This document shows, in pieces, positions 25,169-35,294 of a DNA stretch of 64,000 bases. Both the position numbers and the translations under genes were made by a program. This DNA is from Methanobacterium sp. UBA375. GTDB lineage: Archaea > Methanobacteriota > Methanobacteria > Methanobacteriales > Methanobacteriaceae. The notes under the pieces were generated by a model. The model did not search any database. It was not told the origin of the DNA and worked only from the letters and a program-made list of their open reading frames with translations. The stretch spans positions 48,001 through 112,000 of the forward strand of contig DAGC01000007.1 in the NCBI GenBank assembly GCA_002495625.1, in the 5' to 3' direction. Positions within the stretch are counted from its first letter, which is position 1; each line of letters opens with the position of its first letter.

Positions 25169-27085
25169 TTAATTATTGAACTTCTCCAGCATCTCACCGT
25201 AGATCTCCTTCAACTTTCCATCCGACTTCTCATACATCCGCTTTAAAATTAACTCAGGGGTACTCTTGGCAAAATAGTTAATTTTTGGTGTTCTATCCAC
25301 TATCAGGTTATAATCCTTGTCGAGTCCCTGGGCTTCAATACCGTCCACCCTTACATCGCTGTACTTCAGGATCTCACGGGCCATGTGGGTTACGATTATG
25401 GCGTAAGAGTCTGAATCTCTGATATAATCTAGGAAACTGGCTATGATCTTCACCGCCGCTTCCAGTTCTGTTATAGCTTCTAATTCATCGAGTAAGATCA
25501 GTTTCTGGTTGTCCCGGGTTACGATGGGCATGAAGGTGTTCAGGAATGATTCAAAGGCACCGGCGTCCATAGCCCTCTTTTTGGAGAAGAAATATATCTC
25601 ATCGATAAGCTGCACCTGTGCCTCCCGGGCGCACACCGGCAGGCCGATGTGGGTCATGATGCAAATCTGGGCCAGGGTTTCCAGGAGGGTGGTTTTACCC
25701 CCACTGTTAGCCCCGGTTAAGAGGACTACGTTATCCGGTAGTTTAAGGTCGTAGTCAATTTTTTGGATGTCTGGGCTGATGCTGGTTGCCAGGTTAAGGT
25801 GTATCCCATCTTTGAAACTGAATCCATCACCGATTTCAGGTGGGTTTAAATCATAGTAATGGGCGAAGCATCCCAGGGCGAATTCGTAGTCGAACTGGAA
25901 AATTTCCCTTATTTCTTCCTCCACACTACCTTTAAGCTTGGATAGCTGAGAGGCAGCTTTAACCTTATCTTCAAAGATAGCCACATTCTGCCTGGCTATC
26001 TCCTGTTTTTTCACCCTTTCAAGTTCTGCTTCATCCACTTCCAGGGGATATTTCTGGATGAAAGGGTCGAAGGAACAACCGGTCTTTTCCTTTATCTCAT
26101 CACGGGCTTCTTTAATAACTCCGTCGAATATTTTCTGTATCTTCCCCGGCATACCTTTATTTAAAAGGTCTAAGATTTCTTCTCCCTTGAGGTCCACATT
26201 TTTTATGGCCGTTTTAAGCTTTAAATCAGCTTTATTTTTTGCATCATTTATGGCTGTATCGAAGACTTTTTCATCGAATTTTCCGGATTCCAGGGAATCT
26301 AAGATATCCAGGACATATTTAATATCTGAATTCCGACCTAATATCTCTTTAATCTTTAAAATATTTGATAAAAGGGAATAATTTTCACTGAAAAATGATA
26401 AGACAGTATCGGGCACTATTTCATAGTCCTGTGCTTCGTTGTTCACCATGGCCACATTGGCTGCGTCGCCTAAATCCATCAGTCCGTCACTGTAAAGGTA
26501 GATGATGAATTCAAAATCATCCTGATTGCCGAGTTCATCCCCACTTATTATGGGCAGGTAACTGTTCAATCCAAGGTCCATTAAGTTGTTATAATCTTCC
26601 CTGTTTTCTACGAGTATGGCCTGTGAAGGGTTATATTTGGGTTTAGGGTTATTTACAGGGCCTATTTTTCTAAGTAAACTTTTTATTTCATCTATAGGTA
26701 GCTTTTGTACTGAGTCTTTCATTTCCATTACAAAATCAATACTAGTTTTAATCTCTTCTTCACTCTTACCAGGGTTCAGAAGCAGTATCCTGTTTTTACC
26801 ATACTGTGTACTGGCGAACTGGAGGATTTTCCCTAATATGTCCTGGTAAATCTCAAAACAGGTGTCTGTTTTTAAAAATTCCTGGGAAGGATTACCTAAA
26901 ACAACATTTACTATTTCTATTGCTTTCCGCTGGCTTACACCCTCTATATTTGCGATGCGGTCCACTTCATAGTTTCGAGCTGCCAGTAGAAACTCTTCCT
27001 CTCCCCCGAAATGGTTCATTATCTTATCGAAAAGACGGTCACCCACCCCACGGATGTTTCTGATATCCCCGATATTATCACTCAT
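25169..27085 (-). CDS. MutS-like ATPase with N-terminal helix-hairpin-helix
   Basis: A 638-residue protein of the archaeal MutS-related group. Residues 5-60 hold helix-hairpin-helix motifs (IRGVGDRLFDKIMNHFGG, ANIEGVSQRKAIEIV). The centre is helical, like the MutS lever and clamp. The ABC-type ATPase has Walker A GANSGGKTT at 458-466, Walker B LILLDE at about 529-534 and the His of IIVTHM. There is no mismatch-binding domain I and no Smr nuclease, so it is not a classical MutS1 or MutS2. It may act on branched DNA or on ribosomes, as newer MutS2 work suggests. A weak GGATGAT precedes the ATG. Confidence 0.8.
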   Translation of the reverse strand: MSDNIGDIRNIRGVGDRLFDKIMNHFGGEEEFLLAARNYEVDRIANIEGVSQRKAIEIVNVVLGNPSQEFLKTDTCFEIYQDILGKILQFASTQYGKNRILLLNPGKSEEEIKTSIDFVMEMKDSVQKLPIDEIKSLLRKIGPVNNPKPKYNPSQAILVENREDYNNLMDLGLNSYLPIISGDELGNQDDFEFIIYLYSDGLMDLGDAANVAMVNNEAQDYEIVPDTVLSFFSENYSLLSNILKIKEILGRNSDIKYVLDILDSLESGKFDEKVFDTAINDAKNKADLKLKTAIKNVDLKGEEILDLLNKGMPGKIQKIFDGVIKEARDEIKEKTGCSFDPFIQKYPLEVDEAELERVKKQEIARQNVAIFEDKVKAASQLSKLKGSVEEEIREIFQFDYEFALGCFAHYYDLNPPEIGDGFSFKDGIHLNLATSISPDIQKIDYDLKLPDNVVLLTGANSGGKTTLLETLAQICIMTHIGLPVCAREAQVQLIDEIYFFSKKRAMDAGAFESFLNTFMPIVTRDNQKLILLDELEAITELEAAVKIIASFLDYIRDSDSYAIIVTHMAREILKYSDVRVDGIEAQGLDKDYNLIVDRTPKINYFAKSTPELILKRMYEKSDGKLKEIYGEMLEKFNN

Positions 27086-27210
27086 AAAAATATCATCCTG
27101 TGTACATTCCCAAAGAAACTGCTATATTTTACTATGTGAAACTTTTTATAAATCTATGCAAATCTGGGATACATCTGTTATTTGAGGGGGTTAAAAGATC
27201 AATAAATATA

Positions 27211-29844
27211 TTAATCGGGCCTATCCAGGAAATTCCCGGTGGTTATACCGCCCTGTGATATTTTCTTTACTTTGACTTTGAGTTTATTTAATTTTGTATT
27301 GTTTTCTGGTGTTTTATCTTTATAATTCAACCCCTGTCTGTAGCTGGTGACCATGGACTCTGCGTACTCGCTGGTTTTACCCCGTGCATCTATAACTAAA
27401 TTTTGAATGCCTATTTTATACAAAGCAGGGATGTAATCCATTAAACACAGTTCAACCGAGTTCAGTATATGGGTTCTGGCATAGTCGTCAACTATCAAGG
27501 GGAAAATTCTGCCCTTCCCATCTTCAATACCCCAGGGAGGATTTAAATAATTGCCAGGCATATCTACCCCTCCCAGCAGGCAGTCTTCAGAAACCAGGGA
27601 TTCCAGATTTCCCTGGACAACATATTCCAGGGGAATATTCCTGTTATGGGCTGCTAGGGAGGTTAATTCTTTCCTGGAAAGCTCATTTGATAACGTTACC
27701 CTGTTTAGATCCTTTGAAAATTCCCCGAGAGAGCAGTGGTTCCAGATGTTCAATGCTGCCGAACCAGAAATCTCAACTGGTATGTTTAATTTTCTAATAG
27801 CCTTAAAAGGCCCCATATTACCCACCATAATTTCCTTGAGACCTTCATCAAAAAGAGGGCCGACCAGATTTGATAAATATTTTAGAGATACATTGGGGGT
27901 GATGGACGGCCATTTCCAGATTAGGATAGATCCACTCGCTGTGCACAGCTCCTGGGCATCCCGGATGAGTTCCTGAATTTCTTCGCAGTAGACTGCCCAA
28001 TCGGTGGCCTCACAGGGATGCTTTCGGCTGAATTTTTCCCATAAAAACGGTTCAAAATAGATCCGTTTGCAACCACCTTCAATAGCTCCAGTTAAGGCCT
28101 CTATGCTACTGGTGTAAATTGCAATGTTCATATGGTGTTTAATTTTTGAATCAGGTAGGGAGGAGAGAGATTTCAATTCTTGCCTGATGCTTTCTAAACG
28201 ATTTCCTGCAGACTCAACAGATTCATTTGGAGGTTTATTAGCCTTCAAGAGTTCTGATTCTGCTTTTTCTATAAATTCCCGTCTGAAACTATTCAATTTG
28301 CCCAATGGGATGAATAGATTACCGGGATACTCTATTTCAATATCTTTAACAATGAAGGGGGTTCTTCCTGTTTTTATAAGCTGATTCAGGATTTGTTCCT
28401 TACTGATGGGGCTTTTTCGAGCGGCTTCCATCTTAAAATCTGCCTTATATTTGAAATGGAGTTCTCTGTTATCTTTTCCAGTAAATTTATCCTCTAAAAT
28501 TTTACCCTCTAAAATGGGAGTATTCTGGTCCCATCTCATGGTTATATCCAAGGGGATGCCCGTCTCTTCTCCTGGTCCTTTGATGATGTTCTTGGCTTCC
28601 CTGGTTAGGGAAACATCACGGGTTAGATAGACTTCTGACCCGGGTGGGATCTGCCTTATAGTCTTTAAAAGTAGTTTATGGGTGTTTAGATATTCTGGGT
28701 CTTGTTCTAGGGCCATCCCATATCTTTGATGTGTATCGGGATGCTGAAATACGACACCGTCACCCTTCTCCAGCATAAACTCTGGTAGATTAGAATCAAT
28801 TCGTATTGCTATTTTATTGGCTAATTTCTTCTTTTTATTCTCCCGCACTACCTCCCCCAGGTAAAGTCCCCTATTTCCAGGGGCTTCCCAGCCCATCACC
28901 GATTCTTTACTGGCTTCCAGTAGATGTCCACGGGTAAATCCGCGATTAAAAGCTAGCTTTAGTTTGGATAATTCGACTTCATCGGGAGTCCAGTTATCAT
29001 CAGACAGTTTATCTAACGCTTTCCTGTAAATTGAAACCACTAATGCCACGTATTCAGGCGAACGCATCCTTCCTTCTATCTTAAGGGAGGCCAGGGGTAT
29101 TTTGGAGATTTTATCCAGTTCGGGATATAATGCCAGATCCCTGGTTGAAAGAAGATAATCTGCATCGGTAGGGATAGGGATGGAATCCACCAGTTTACCA
29201 TACCTGCCTCTATTCCCCTGCAGTAAATGGTAGGGCTTCCTGCAGGGCTGGGCACACCGGCCCCGGTTGCCACTACGCCCACCAATCACAGATGAAAGAA
29301 GACATTGTCCTGAATAACAGTAACATAGGGCTCCGTGGGCAAATATTTCCAGTTCAATTTCTCCACCCATCTCATCCACTATTTCCTCTACCTCAGGGAG
29401 ACTTAACTCCCGGGCGAGGATCACCCGTTTAAAACCAAACTCAGAGGCCCATCTGACCCCTTCCCGGTTGTTTATGGTCATCTGGGTGGAAGCGTGCATA
29501 TCCAGATCGGGAACCAGCTCCCGGCAGAGGGAGGCAACCCCCACATCCTGCAGGATCACCGCATCGGCACCGACTTTGTAAAGCCAGAAAAGATAATCTG
29601 CCACTTCCTCCAGTTCATCATCGAAGATGAGGGTGTTAACAGTGACGTATACCTTCTTATTCCTTAAATGAGCATAATCTATAGCTTCTTCCATCTGGGC
29701 TTCGTTGAAGTTGTCTGCGTAGTATCGGGCTCCGAAGTTTTTCCCGGAAAGGTATACTGCGTCGGCCCCGGCATTAACCGCGGCTTTCAATGCGTCCATT
29801 GAACCGGCAGGTGCCAGTAGTTCTGGTATCGATCTTTTATCCAT
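27211..29844 (-). CDS. Peptidase U32 family protein, long form
   Basis: An 877-residue U32 protein. The start PELLAPAGSMDALKAAVNAGADAVYLS and the block ELEIFAHGALCYCYSGQCLLSS with GNRGRCAQPCR are the family signatures; the cysteines probably bind an iron-sulfur cluster. In Escherichia coli, homologues take part in hydroxylation of tRNA or 23S rRNA rather than proteolysis. Here residues 1-330 carry the U32 core, followed by a collagenase-like insert and an extra domain of about 300 residues that again resembles a barrel (SGSILIWKWPSITPNVSL). Monocistronic. Confidence 0.85.
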   Translation of the reverse strand: MDKRSIPELLAPAGSMDALKAAVNAGADAVYLSGKNFGARYYADNFNEAQMEEAIDYAHLRNKKVYVTVNTLIFDDELEEVADYLFWLYKVGADAVILQDVGVASLCRELVPDLDMHASTQMTINNREGVRWASEFGFKRVILARELSLPEVEEIVDEMGGEIELEIFAHGALCYCYSGQCLLSSVIGGRSGNRGRCAQPCRKPYHLLQGNRGRYGKLVDSIPIPTDADYLLSTRDLALYPELDKISKIPLASLKIEGRMRSPEYVALVVSIYRKALDKLSDDNWTPDEVELSKLKLAFNRGFTRGHLLEASKESVMGWEAPGNRGLYLGEVVRENKKKKLANKIAIRIDSNLPEFMLEKGDGVVFQHPDTHQRYGMALEQDPEYLNTHKLLLKTIRQIPPGSEVYLTRDVSLTREAKNIIKGPGEETGIPLDITMRWDQNTPILEGKILEDKFTGKDNRELHFKYKADFKMEAARKSPISKEQILNQLIKTGRTPFIVKDIEIEYPGNLFIPLGKLNSFRREFIEKAESELLKANKPPNESVESAGNRLESIRQELKSLSSLPDSKIKHHMNIAIYTSSIEALTGAIEGGCKRIYFEPFLWEKFSRKHPCEATDWAVYCEEIQELIRDAQELCTASGSILIWKWPSITPNVSLKYLSNLVGPLFDEGLKEIMVGNMGPFKAIRKLNIPVEISGSAALNIWNHCSLGEFSKDLNRVTLSNELSRKELTSLAAHNRNIPLEYVVQGNLESLVSEDCLLGGVDMPGNYLNPPWGIEDGKGRIFPLIVDDYARTHILNSVELCLMDYIPALYKIGIQNLVIDARGKTSEYAESMVTSYRQGLNYKDKTPENNTKLNKLKVKVKKISQGGITTGNFLDRPD

Positions 29845-29889
29845 GCTACTACTATATATTTAAAATAAGATTAAAAAAGAGTGGTTAAT

Positions 29890-30279
29890 TCATCCAATTT
29901 CAAGGGTATGTTTTACAGATTCAACCAGGATGTGGCTGTCGATCTCTCCCTTCACCAGGTATTCGTCTGCACCTTTTCCCACTGCACTTTCAGCGAATAT
30001 TTCATCTTCCAGGCCGCTGAGTACGATGATTGGGGTATCCATGGCATTATAATTCATAACATTAAATGTTTCGATTCCCTTGCTGTCTGGTAGGCAGAGA
30101 TCCAGGAATATCACATCAAATTCCTTGGTAACCAGATATTTTAGTCCTTCATCCAATCTAACCACATGTGACACGTCGAAATCGAGTTCATCGGTTTCCT
30201 TTAACATTTCTATGATCAGACGTGCATCTCCGGGATTGTCTTCTACCATCAGGATTTTAATGGGTTCCACTTTTCTCAT
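29890..30279 (-). CDS. Single-domain response regulator
   Basis: A 129-residue receiver domain without output domain. The acidic pocket is Glu13-Asp14, the phospho-acceptor Asp60 in VIFLDLCLPDS, the Thr/Ser in VLSG and the Lys in YLVKGE. Stand-alone receivers of this Rcp1-like form often relay phosphate from PAS-rich cytosolic kinases in methanogens. No kinase is adjacent; the four-PAS kinase at 13683 is a candidate partner by type only. Confidence 0.9.
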   Translation of the reverse strand: MRKVEPIKILMVEDNPGDARLIIEMLKETDELDFDVSHVVRLDEGLKYLVTKEFDVIFLDLCLPDSKGIETFNVMNYNAMDTPIIVLSGLEDEIFAESAVGKGADEYLVKGEIDSHILVESVKHTLEIG

Positions 30280-30499
30280 CTACAGAATATTTTTTCTATA
30301 TTATTAGTAAATGAATTTTTAATATTCTACGTGATAATATATAGTATTTGCTATACTTTAAATTTTTACGTTAAAAACCCGATTCGATTAAAATTTTTTA
30401 ATAAAACCAGGAAAATCATATCAATTTTTTTATACTAAAAAAATAAATCCATATTAATCAAAAAAAAATTTAACACAGCCTTTTTACAGGAAAAATAGT

Positions 30500-31339
30500 A
30501 TGAATCCCTATGTAGAAATAATACGGCCTGGAAATGCTATTTTAGCGGTTATAGCAGTCTTGCTTGTGGCATTTATAAGTGGAGTTTTTACCATAGATGT
30601 TTTAATAGCATGTGTCGTGGTTTTTATGGCTACGGGCTTTGGTAACGCGGTGAATGATTATTTCGATCATAAGATCGACGCGGTTAATAAACCGGAAAGG
30701 CCCATTCCCTCTGGCCGGATGTCCTTGAAGAGGGCTGGATATTATTCACTGGCACTGGCCTTATTAGCCAATATCCTGGCAGTTTTATTCCTTGGTCTGG
30801 TACCGGAATTAATTGTACTGGCCAGCACCTTGCTCATGTTTTATTACGCCCACACCCTTAAAAAGAAACTGTTAATTGGCAATTTTAGTATTTCATTTTT
30901 AACTGGGCTTAGTTTTGTATTCGGGGGTGTTGTAGTGGGGGCAACCATTGATTCCATTTATCTGGGCTTTTTCGCCTTCCTATCCACCATGATGCGGGAG
31001 ATAGTTAAGGATATGGAGGATGTTAAGGGAGATGAGATGGAAGGGGCGGGTACACTGCCCATAGTTTATGGTATGAAGGCATCGTCTATCCTGGGTGCGT
31101 CATTCATGATCTTCGCCAGCCTCACCAGCCCCGTCCTGTACTTCCTGGGAATATTAACCATATGGTACCTACCCGTTCTGTTGGTCGCCATTTTGATATT
31201 CTTATCATCTGCAGTGTCCATATTAAGGGACCGGTCAACTGAAAATGCCCGTAGAATATCCGGGAGGGTTAAAATTGGTATGGTGGTCACCCTTATTGCC
31301 TATGCGGCTGGTTCACCCTTCTTGCTTTCCTTGCTTTAA
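30500..31339 (+). CDS. Digeranylgeranylglyceryl phosphate synthase (UbiA family)
   Basis: Membrane prenyltransferase that adds the second geranylgeranyl chain to make archaeal diether lipids. The product is 279 residues with eight to nine helices. The first aspartate motif is Asn52-Asp53-x2-Asp56-x3-Asp60 (NDYFDHKID), followed by NKPERPIPSG, and the second is DMEDVKGDEMEGAGTLP. These match the archaeal DGGGP synthase group within UbiA. The ATG follows a weak AGGAAA. Function fits the archaeal host. Confidence 0.9.
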   Translation: MNPYVEIIRPGNAILAVIAVLLVAFISGVFTIDVLIACVVVFMATGFGNAVNDYFDHKIDAVNKPERPIPSGRMSLKRAGYYSLALALLANILAVLFLGLVPELIVLASTLLMFYYAHTLKKKLLIGNFSISFLTGLSFVFGGVVVGATIDSIYLGFFAFLSTMMREIVKDMEDVKGDEMEGAGTLPIVYGMKASSILGASFMIFASLTSPVLYFLGILTIWYLPVLLVAILIFLSSAVSILRDRSTENARRISGRVKIGMVVTLIAYAAGSPFLLSLL

Positions 31340-31370
31340 ATTCTTAATCATAAATTAACGGATTTAAAAA

Positions 31371-31910
31371 TCAATAATCACTCTTCCCAATCACGTACAG
31401 GTAAACACGGTCTTTCCGGTCAACTTCAAGGGGTGTCCATCCACTGAATGTCCATATATGGGAGACCACCCGGGTGCCGGGTTTAAGCTCCCTTTGGAGT
31501 TTTTCCTTTAATTTTTCGTTGGTCTTCTGCCAGAGAAAAACAGTTACCACCGTAGCGTCGTTTATGTCCTGGTTGAAGATATCTCCCCAGATGATTTGTG
31601 TCCGCCGGTTAAGGCCCAGTAGTCTGAGTTTCACTCTGGACCAGAGAACCCGGAGTGGGTCAGCTTCTATACCAATTCCTATGGCATGATAGTTACGGGC
31701 TGCCTCGGCAACTATCCTCCCATCTCCTGATCCCAGATCGTAGATTACATCCCGGGAGTCCACCTTCGCCATATCCAGCATCTTATTTACCACCCTTTTA
31801 GAGGATGGTGACCAGGCAGCACCTATAATAAGGGGCCACATGATTGAAATGGCGATGATTATGATTATAGCAACCATCAGGGGCAGGATTATACCTATAA
31901 AATTAATCAA
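31371..31910 (-). CDS. Membrane-anchored class I SAM methyltransferase
   Basis: A 179-residue protein with one N-terminal hydrophobic helix (IILPLMVAIIIIIAISIMW) and a methyltransferase fold. SAM-binding motif I is IYDLGSGDGRIVAEAA and the acidic end of strand 2 is GIEADPLRV. It starts with TTG, preceded by GAGGTT. The group resembles small methyltransferases of the KMT-like type, but the substrate is not known. It shares a 3' end region with the prenyltransferase gene, which is transcribed towards it. Confidence 0.75.
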   Translation of the reverse strand: MINFIGIILPLMVAIIIIIAISIMWPLIIGAAWSPSSKRVVNKMLDMAKVDSRDVIYDLGSGDGRIVAEAARNYHAIGIGIEADPLRVLWSRVKLRLLGLNRRTQIIWGDIFNQDINDATVVTVFLWQKTNEKLKEKLQRELKPGTRVVSHIWTFSGWTPLEVDRKDRVYLYVIGKSDY

Positions 31911-31954
31911 ATTCTGAACCTCTTAGATTTTTATAGAGAGGATTACTATAAAAG

Positions 31955-33481
31955 CTATTGATTCCATGGGTATCTTGCATGTGGAGTCCTTTTACGCAGT
32001 GGTATCAATAAGGAAAATACCATTCCCAGTAAAAGCACCAGGCTTATCACGTCAAAGGCATATTTCATGGTGTTTATCTTACCTGAATCTACCGGAGTAA
32101 CTACTGAATTTACTTCAGCCGAACCCGAACCAATTCCCAGCTTTCCCGGTATATCTTTAAGTTGAACCGGGTAATCAGTGGTGTGACCTGTGTTACCCAT
32201 TTCCAGGCTACCAAACCCGCCAAGTATTAATATAACACCCAGAACAGCGGTTCCCATTGCAGAACCCAGATTTATTCCGGTGTTCATTATACCGGAGGCA
32301 TCAGGCTGCTGATCCTGACGGGCCGTGGCAAATATCACGTTGGCAGAGTGAGGGAAAACGATACCCATACCAACACCTAAAAGTAGAATTCCAGGCATCA
32401 TATCCAGAATGGTAGTGTGGGGACTGAAAGTTAAACTTAGATATATGCTTCCAGCCATGGCCACCAAAAATCCTACAGAAAGAATGTAACGGGCCTGGAA
32501 CCTGGAAGATACCTTACCGGCAGTAAAAGAAAGGACGAATATTCCAAGGCTCATGGGAATTAACGTTAAACCAGTGGTCAGCGGATCAATACCTAAAATT
32601 AGTTGAATAAATACGGGGATAACAAAAAGCACACCCCCAATTACGAAGTTCATTATCAACCGGGCTATGTTACCAAAACTAAAAGCCCGGTTATTGAACA
32701 GGGCGATATCCAGCAGAGCTGATTCACCTTTACTGATTTTCCTCTTCTGATGGAAATAGAAAAAGGATAAAAGGATCAAACCAGCAAGCATCATGGGCAG
32801 TGAAATGTTCCATGTTTGGGGATCGTTGAGGAGTAAGATTCCCTCAACCAGGAGGAAAATCCCCGAGGCAGAATATAAAGCACCGGCCACATCAAAATCA
32901 GACCATTTGATGGTAGTCGGGAATGAGGATATCTCCCGGGAGAGCAAAAATATAGCCAGGATAACCACCAGTTCCAGTGCAAAGGCATAACGCCAGCTAT
33001 AATACGTGGTTAAAAAACCACCGATGATAGGGCCTATGGTACCGGCTCCTGACGCCATGGAACTGATTATACCCAGTGCAAAGGCTCTTCTTTCACCACT
33101 ATAGGTTCCAGAAATGATGGAGGTGGTAGCAGGCATCATGAAAGCCGCCCCCATACCCTCCAGTACAGACCACCCTAAAAGAAGCATAGAACTGTTGATA
33201 CTTAAAGAGGCAATAACAGCCCCCACACCGTAAATAAATGCACCTAACAGGAAGGTTTTCCTCCGTCCCAGAACATCCTGGAGCTTACCGCCGGGTATCA
33301 TTAAAGAAGCCATGATCAAAGAATAAATGGCGATTATTGACTGGATAGTAACGATGTCCGTATGTAAATCCGTTATTAAGGTGGAAATGGCCACATTTAA
33401 AAAAGTTTTATCGATGACGATGATGAACATAGAGAGAGTAACCACTATTAACGTTAACCAGCCTGTTTTTGATTCTTCCAT
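31955..33481 (-). CDS. MFS drug exporter, DHA2 (EmrB/QacA) family
   Basis: A 508-residue transporter with 14 hydrophobic helices. Motif A appears as GGKLQDVLGRRKTFL, and the start with FIIVIDKTFLNVAISTLITDL is typical of 14-helix drug:H+ antiporters. A loop of about 45 polar residues before the last helix (residues 425-475) is unusual in length. GGGAG precedes the ATG. No regulator gene is adjacent. Substrate cannot be stated from sequence. Confidence 0.9.
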   Translation of the reverse strand: MEESKTGWLTLIVVTLSMFIIVIDKTFLNVAISTLITDLHTDIVTIQSIIAIYSLIMASLMIPGGKLQDVLGRRKTFLLGAFIYGVGAVIASLSINSSMLLLGWSVLEGMGAAFMMPATTSIISGTYSGERRAFALGIISSMASGAGTIGPIIGGFLTTYYSWRYAFALELVVILAIFLLSREISSFPTTIKWSDFDVAGALYSASGIFLLVEGILLLNDPQTWNISLPMMLAGLILLSFFYFHQKRKISKGESALLDIALFNNRAFSFGNIARLIMNFVIGGVLFVIPVFIQLILGIDPLTTGLTLIPMSLGIFVLSFTAGKVSSRFQARYILSVGFLVAMAGSIYLSLTFSPHTTILDMMPGILLLGVGMGIVFPHSANVIFATARQDQQPDASGIMNTGINLGSAMGTAVLGVILILGGFGSLEMGNTGHTTDYPVQLKDIPGKLGIGSGSAEVNSVVTPVDSGKINTMKYAFDVISLVLLLGMVFSLLIPLRKRTPHARYPWNQ

Positions 33482-33736
33482 GAAGTTAACTCCCTTTTAT
33501 TGAAAATTAAATCTAGATTGAAAATAATAAATATAATTGGTCGTTGGTTTAAAAAAATATTTTGAAATTATAGATAGAAAATAATACCTGATCTTCCATT
33601 AAAAATGCTCAAGGGTTAAATTAAATCGAAGAACGTACAAATAATATTAAATTAATAGTGAAATTCGAAGGGCTTAAAAAAATTAGTGTAATTTAAAGTT
33701 TAAAAAAATTTATTCCAGCATCTGCAAACAAACTTA

Positions 33737-33809
33737 GGGCTGGTAGCTCAGGTGGTAGAGCGTTGCCTTCGCAAGGCAGAGGCCGCGGGTTCAAATCCCG
33801 CCCAGTCCA
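33737..33809 (+). tRNA. tRNA-Ala (anticodon CGC)
   Basis: Seventy-three bases fold into a normal cloverleaf. The acceptor GGGCTGG pairs with CCAGTCC, including the G3-U70 wobble that marks alanine tRNA. The D loop has AGCTCAGGTGGTAGAGC, the anticodon loop is TTCGCAA and the T arm GCGGGTTCAAATCCCGC. The 3' CCA is not encoded. A TATA-like TTTAAAAAAATTTA lies about 35 bases upstream. No intron is present. Confidence 0.96.
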
Positions 33810-33836
33810 CTAGCCTATAATATGGAGGATAAAAAA

Positions 33837-34556
33837 ATGTCTGAAAAACGAATAAAAGTAGTAGAAAACGGACCATATCTTGTTAAAGGCAATGTCCCGC
33901 TTTATAAGCAGATAATAGTAACTGATGAGGCAGGCCATACCAAGGAATTTAAGGATGAAAAGCAATATCCAGAAAAAGAAACTTATATCCTCTGCCGCTG
34001 TGGTGAATCAAAGAACAAACCCTACTGTGATGGTACACATAACCATATTGATTTTGACGGTACTGAAGTAGCAAGCAGAAAACCGTACGTGGAGAAAGCA
34101 GATATTTTTGAAGGGCCCGAGTTAAGATTAACCGATGTATATGAATTCTGTGACCATTCAAGATTCTGCATGCGGGCTGGGGGAATCAGGAAACTCATAG
34201 AAGATTCAAATGACCCCGAGGCCAGGCAAACCGCCATAGAAGAAGCCATGATATGTCCCTCTGGAAGACTGGTTCTATGGGATAAAAAAACAGGTGAACC
34301 CTTTGAAAAGGAATATGAACAGTCCATAGTCCTGGTTCATGATGAACAGAAGAAATGTGAAGGGCCACTATGGGTAAGGGGGAAGATACCCATTGAATCC
34401 TCTGATGGCAGCGAATATGAAAAACGTAACAGGATAACCCTGTGCCGCTGTGGTAAATCAGAAAACAAGCCATACTGTGATGGTAGCCACTGGATGAACG
34501 CCGAAGAGAAGCTTAAGTTCCAGAAGAAGTGGGGACTCGACAGAAAGACCGACTGA
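33837..34556 (+). CDS. Double CDGSH iron-sulfur protein
   Basis: About 239 residues with two CDGSH-type motifs, CRCGESKNKPYCDGTH near residue 50 and CRCGKSENKPYCDGSH near residue 210. Each gives the three Cys and one His of a 2Fe-2S cluster. Between them lies a Cys-bearing segment (EFCDHSRFCMRAGG, EAMICPSGRLVLW) that recalls a mono-cluster ferredoxin domain. I choose the ATG at 33837, since GGAGGAT is placed six bases before it, rather than the ATG inside that site. Probable role is electron transfer or cluster handling. The tRNA lies 27 bases upstream. Confidence 0.85.
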   Translation: MSEKRIKVVENGPYLVKGNVPLYKQIIVTDEAGHTKEFKDEKQYPEKETYILCRCGESKNKPYCDGTHNHIDFDGTEVASRKPYVEKADIFEGPELRLTDVYEFCDHSRFCMRAGGIRKLIEDSNDPEARQTAIEEAMICPSGRLVLWDKKTGEPFEKEYEQSIVLVHDEQKKCEGPLWVRGKIPIESSDGSEYEKRNRITLCRCGKSENKPYCDGSHWMNAEEKLKFQKKWGLDRKTD

Positions 34557-34593
34557 ATTACATCTATAAATAATATAAAAAATTAGAGAAAAT

Positions 34594-35274
34594 ATGGACC
34601 TATCTTCTATACTCGGTTACTTCGAGTCTTTAATTGAAGTTAATACGCCCTTTATTGTAAACAATGCACCATGGGCAGTATTTTTAGGATGCATAGTAGA
34701 ACAGGTAATAGCTCCTATACCGGCCAGTCTCATAGTTTTAACCGCCACATTCCTGGTCATGCAGGGGGCTGCCTTTTCCTTAGCATCTCTCGCGACTTTA
34801 ATAGTTAAAATTGTAATCCCCGCATCGCTGGGCATGACTTTAGGGTCATTTTTCTACTACCTATTAGCTTACAGGTTTGGGAAACCGTTCATTGGAAAAA
34901 CCAGCCGCTTTTTAGGAGTCACTGTAGAAGATGTGGAGAACGTTGAAAGGCAGTTTAAGGAAAGCAGATACGAAGATATCTTCATGTTCTTAGCCCGGTG
35001 CTTCCCAGTGATACCCAGTATAGCTTTAAACCTGTTCTGTGGCCTGGTAAGATACGATCTAAAGAAATATGTTATAACCATCTTTTTTGGGTCAGTAGTG
35101 CAGATGTTAGGTTGGGGGATCGTGGCATGGTTGTTCGGAAGCGTCTACCAAACACTAGAGGATACAGTATACTTGTTAGGTAATGTTTCAGTACTTTGTA
35201 TCGTCTTTCTCATTATTTGGTTTGTAGTTATGAAAAAAAGAGGCAATGGTAAAGAGAATAGAGATAAAGAGTAA
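34594..35274 (+). CDS. DedA/VTT-domain membrane protein
   Basis: A 226-residue membrane protein of the DedA (SNARE-associated/VTT) family, thought to move lipids across membranes. Conserved blocks are EQVIAPIPASLIVLTA near residue 36, GSFFYYLLAYRFGKP near 85, and ARCFPVIPSIALNLFCGL near 135, which holds the family Arg and Pro residues. Five hydrophobic segments are seen. It follows the CDGSH gene by 37 bases and precedes the cation-efflux gene by 20, so all may be one transcript. Confidence 0.85.
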   Translation: MDLSSILGYFESLIEVNTPFIVNNAPWAVFLGCIVEQVIAPIPASLIVLTATFLVMQGAAFSLASLATLIVKIVIPASLGMTLGSFFYYLLAYRFGKPFIGKTSRFLGVTVEDVENVERQFKESRYEDIFMFLARCFPVIPSIALNLFCGLVRYDLKKYVITIFFGSVVQMLGWGIVAWLFGSVYQTLEDTVYLLGNVSVLCIVFLIIWFVVMKKRGNGKENRDKE

Positions 35275-35294
35275 TAAGGATAGAAGGTATAAGC

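Noticed and set aside
25169..27085. Classical MutS1 or MutS2 mismatch repair gene
   Set aside because: The mismatch-binding N-terminal domain and the Smr domain are lacking; an N-terminal helix-hairpin-helix is present instead.
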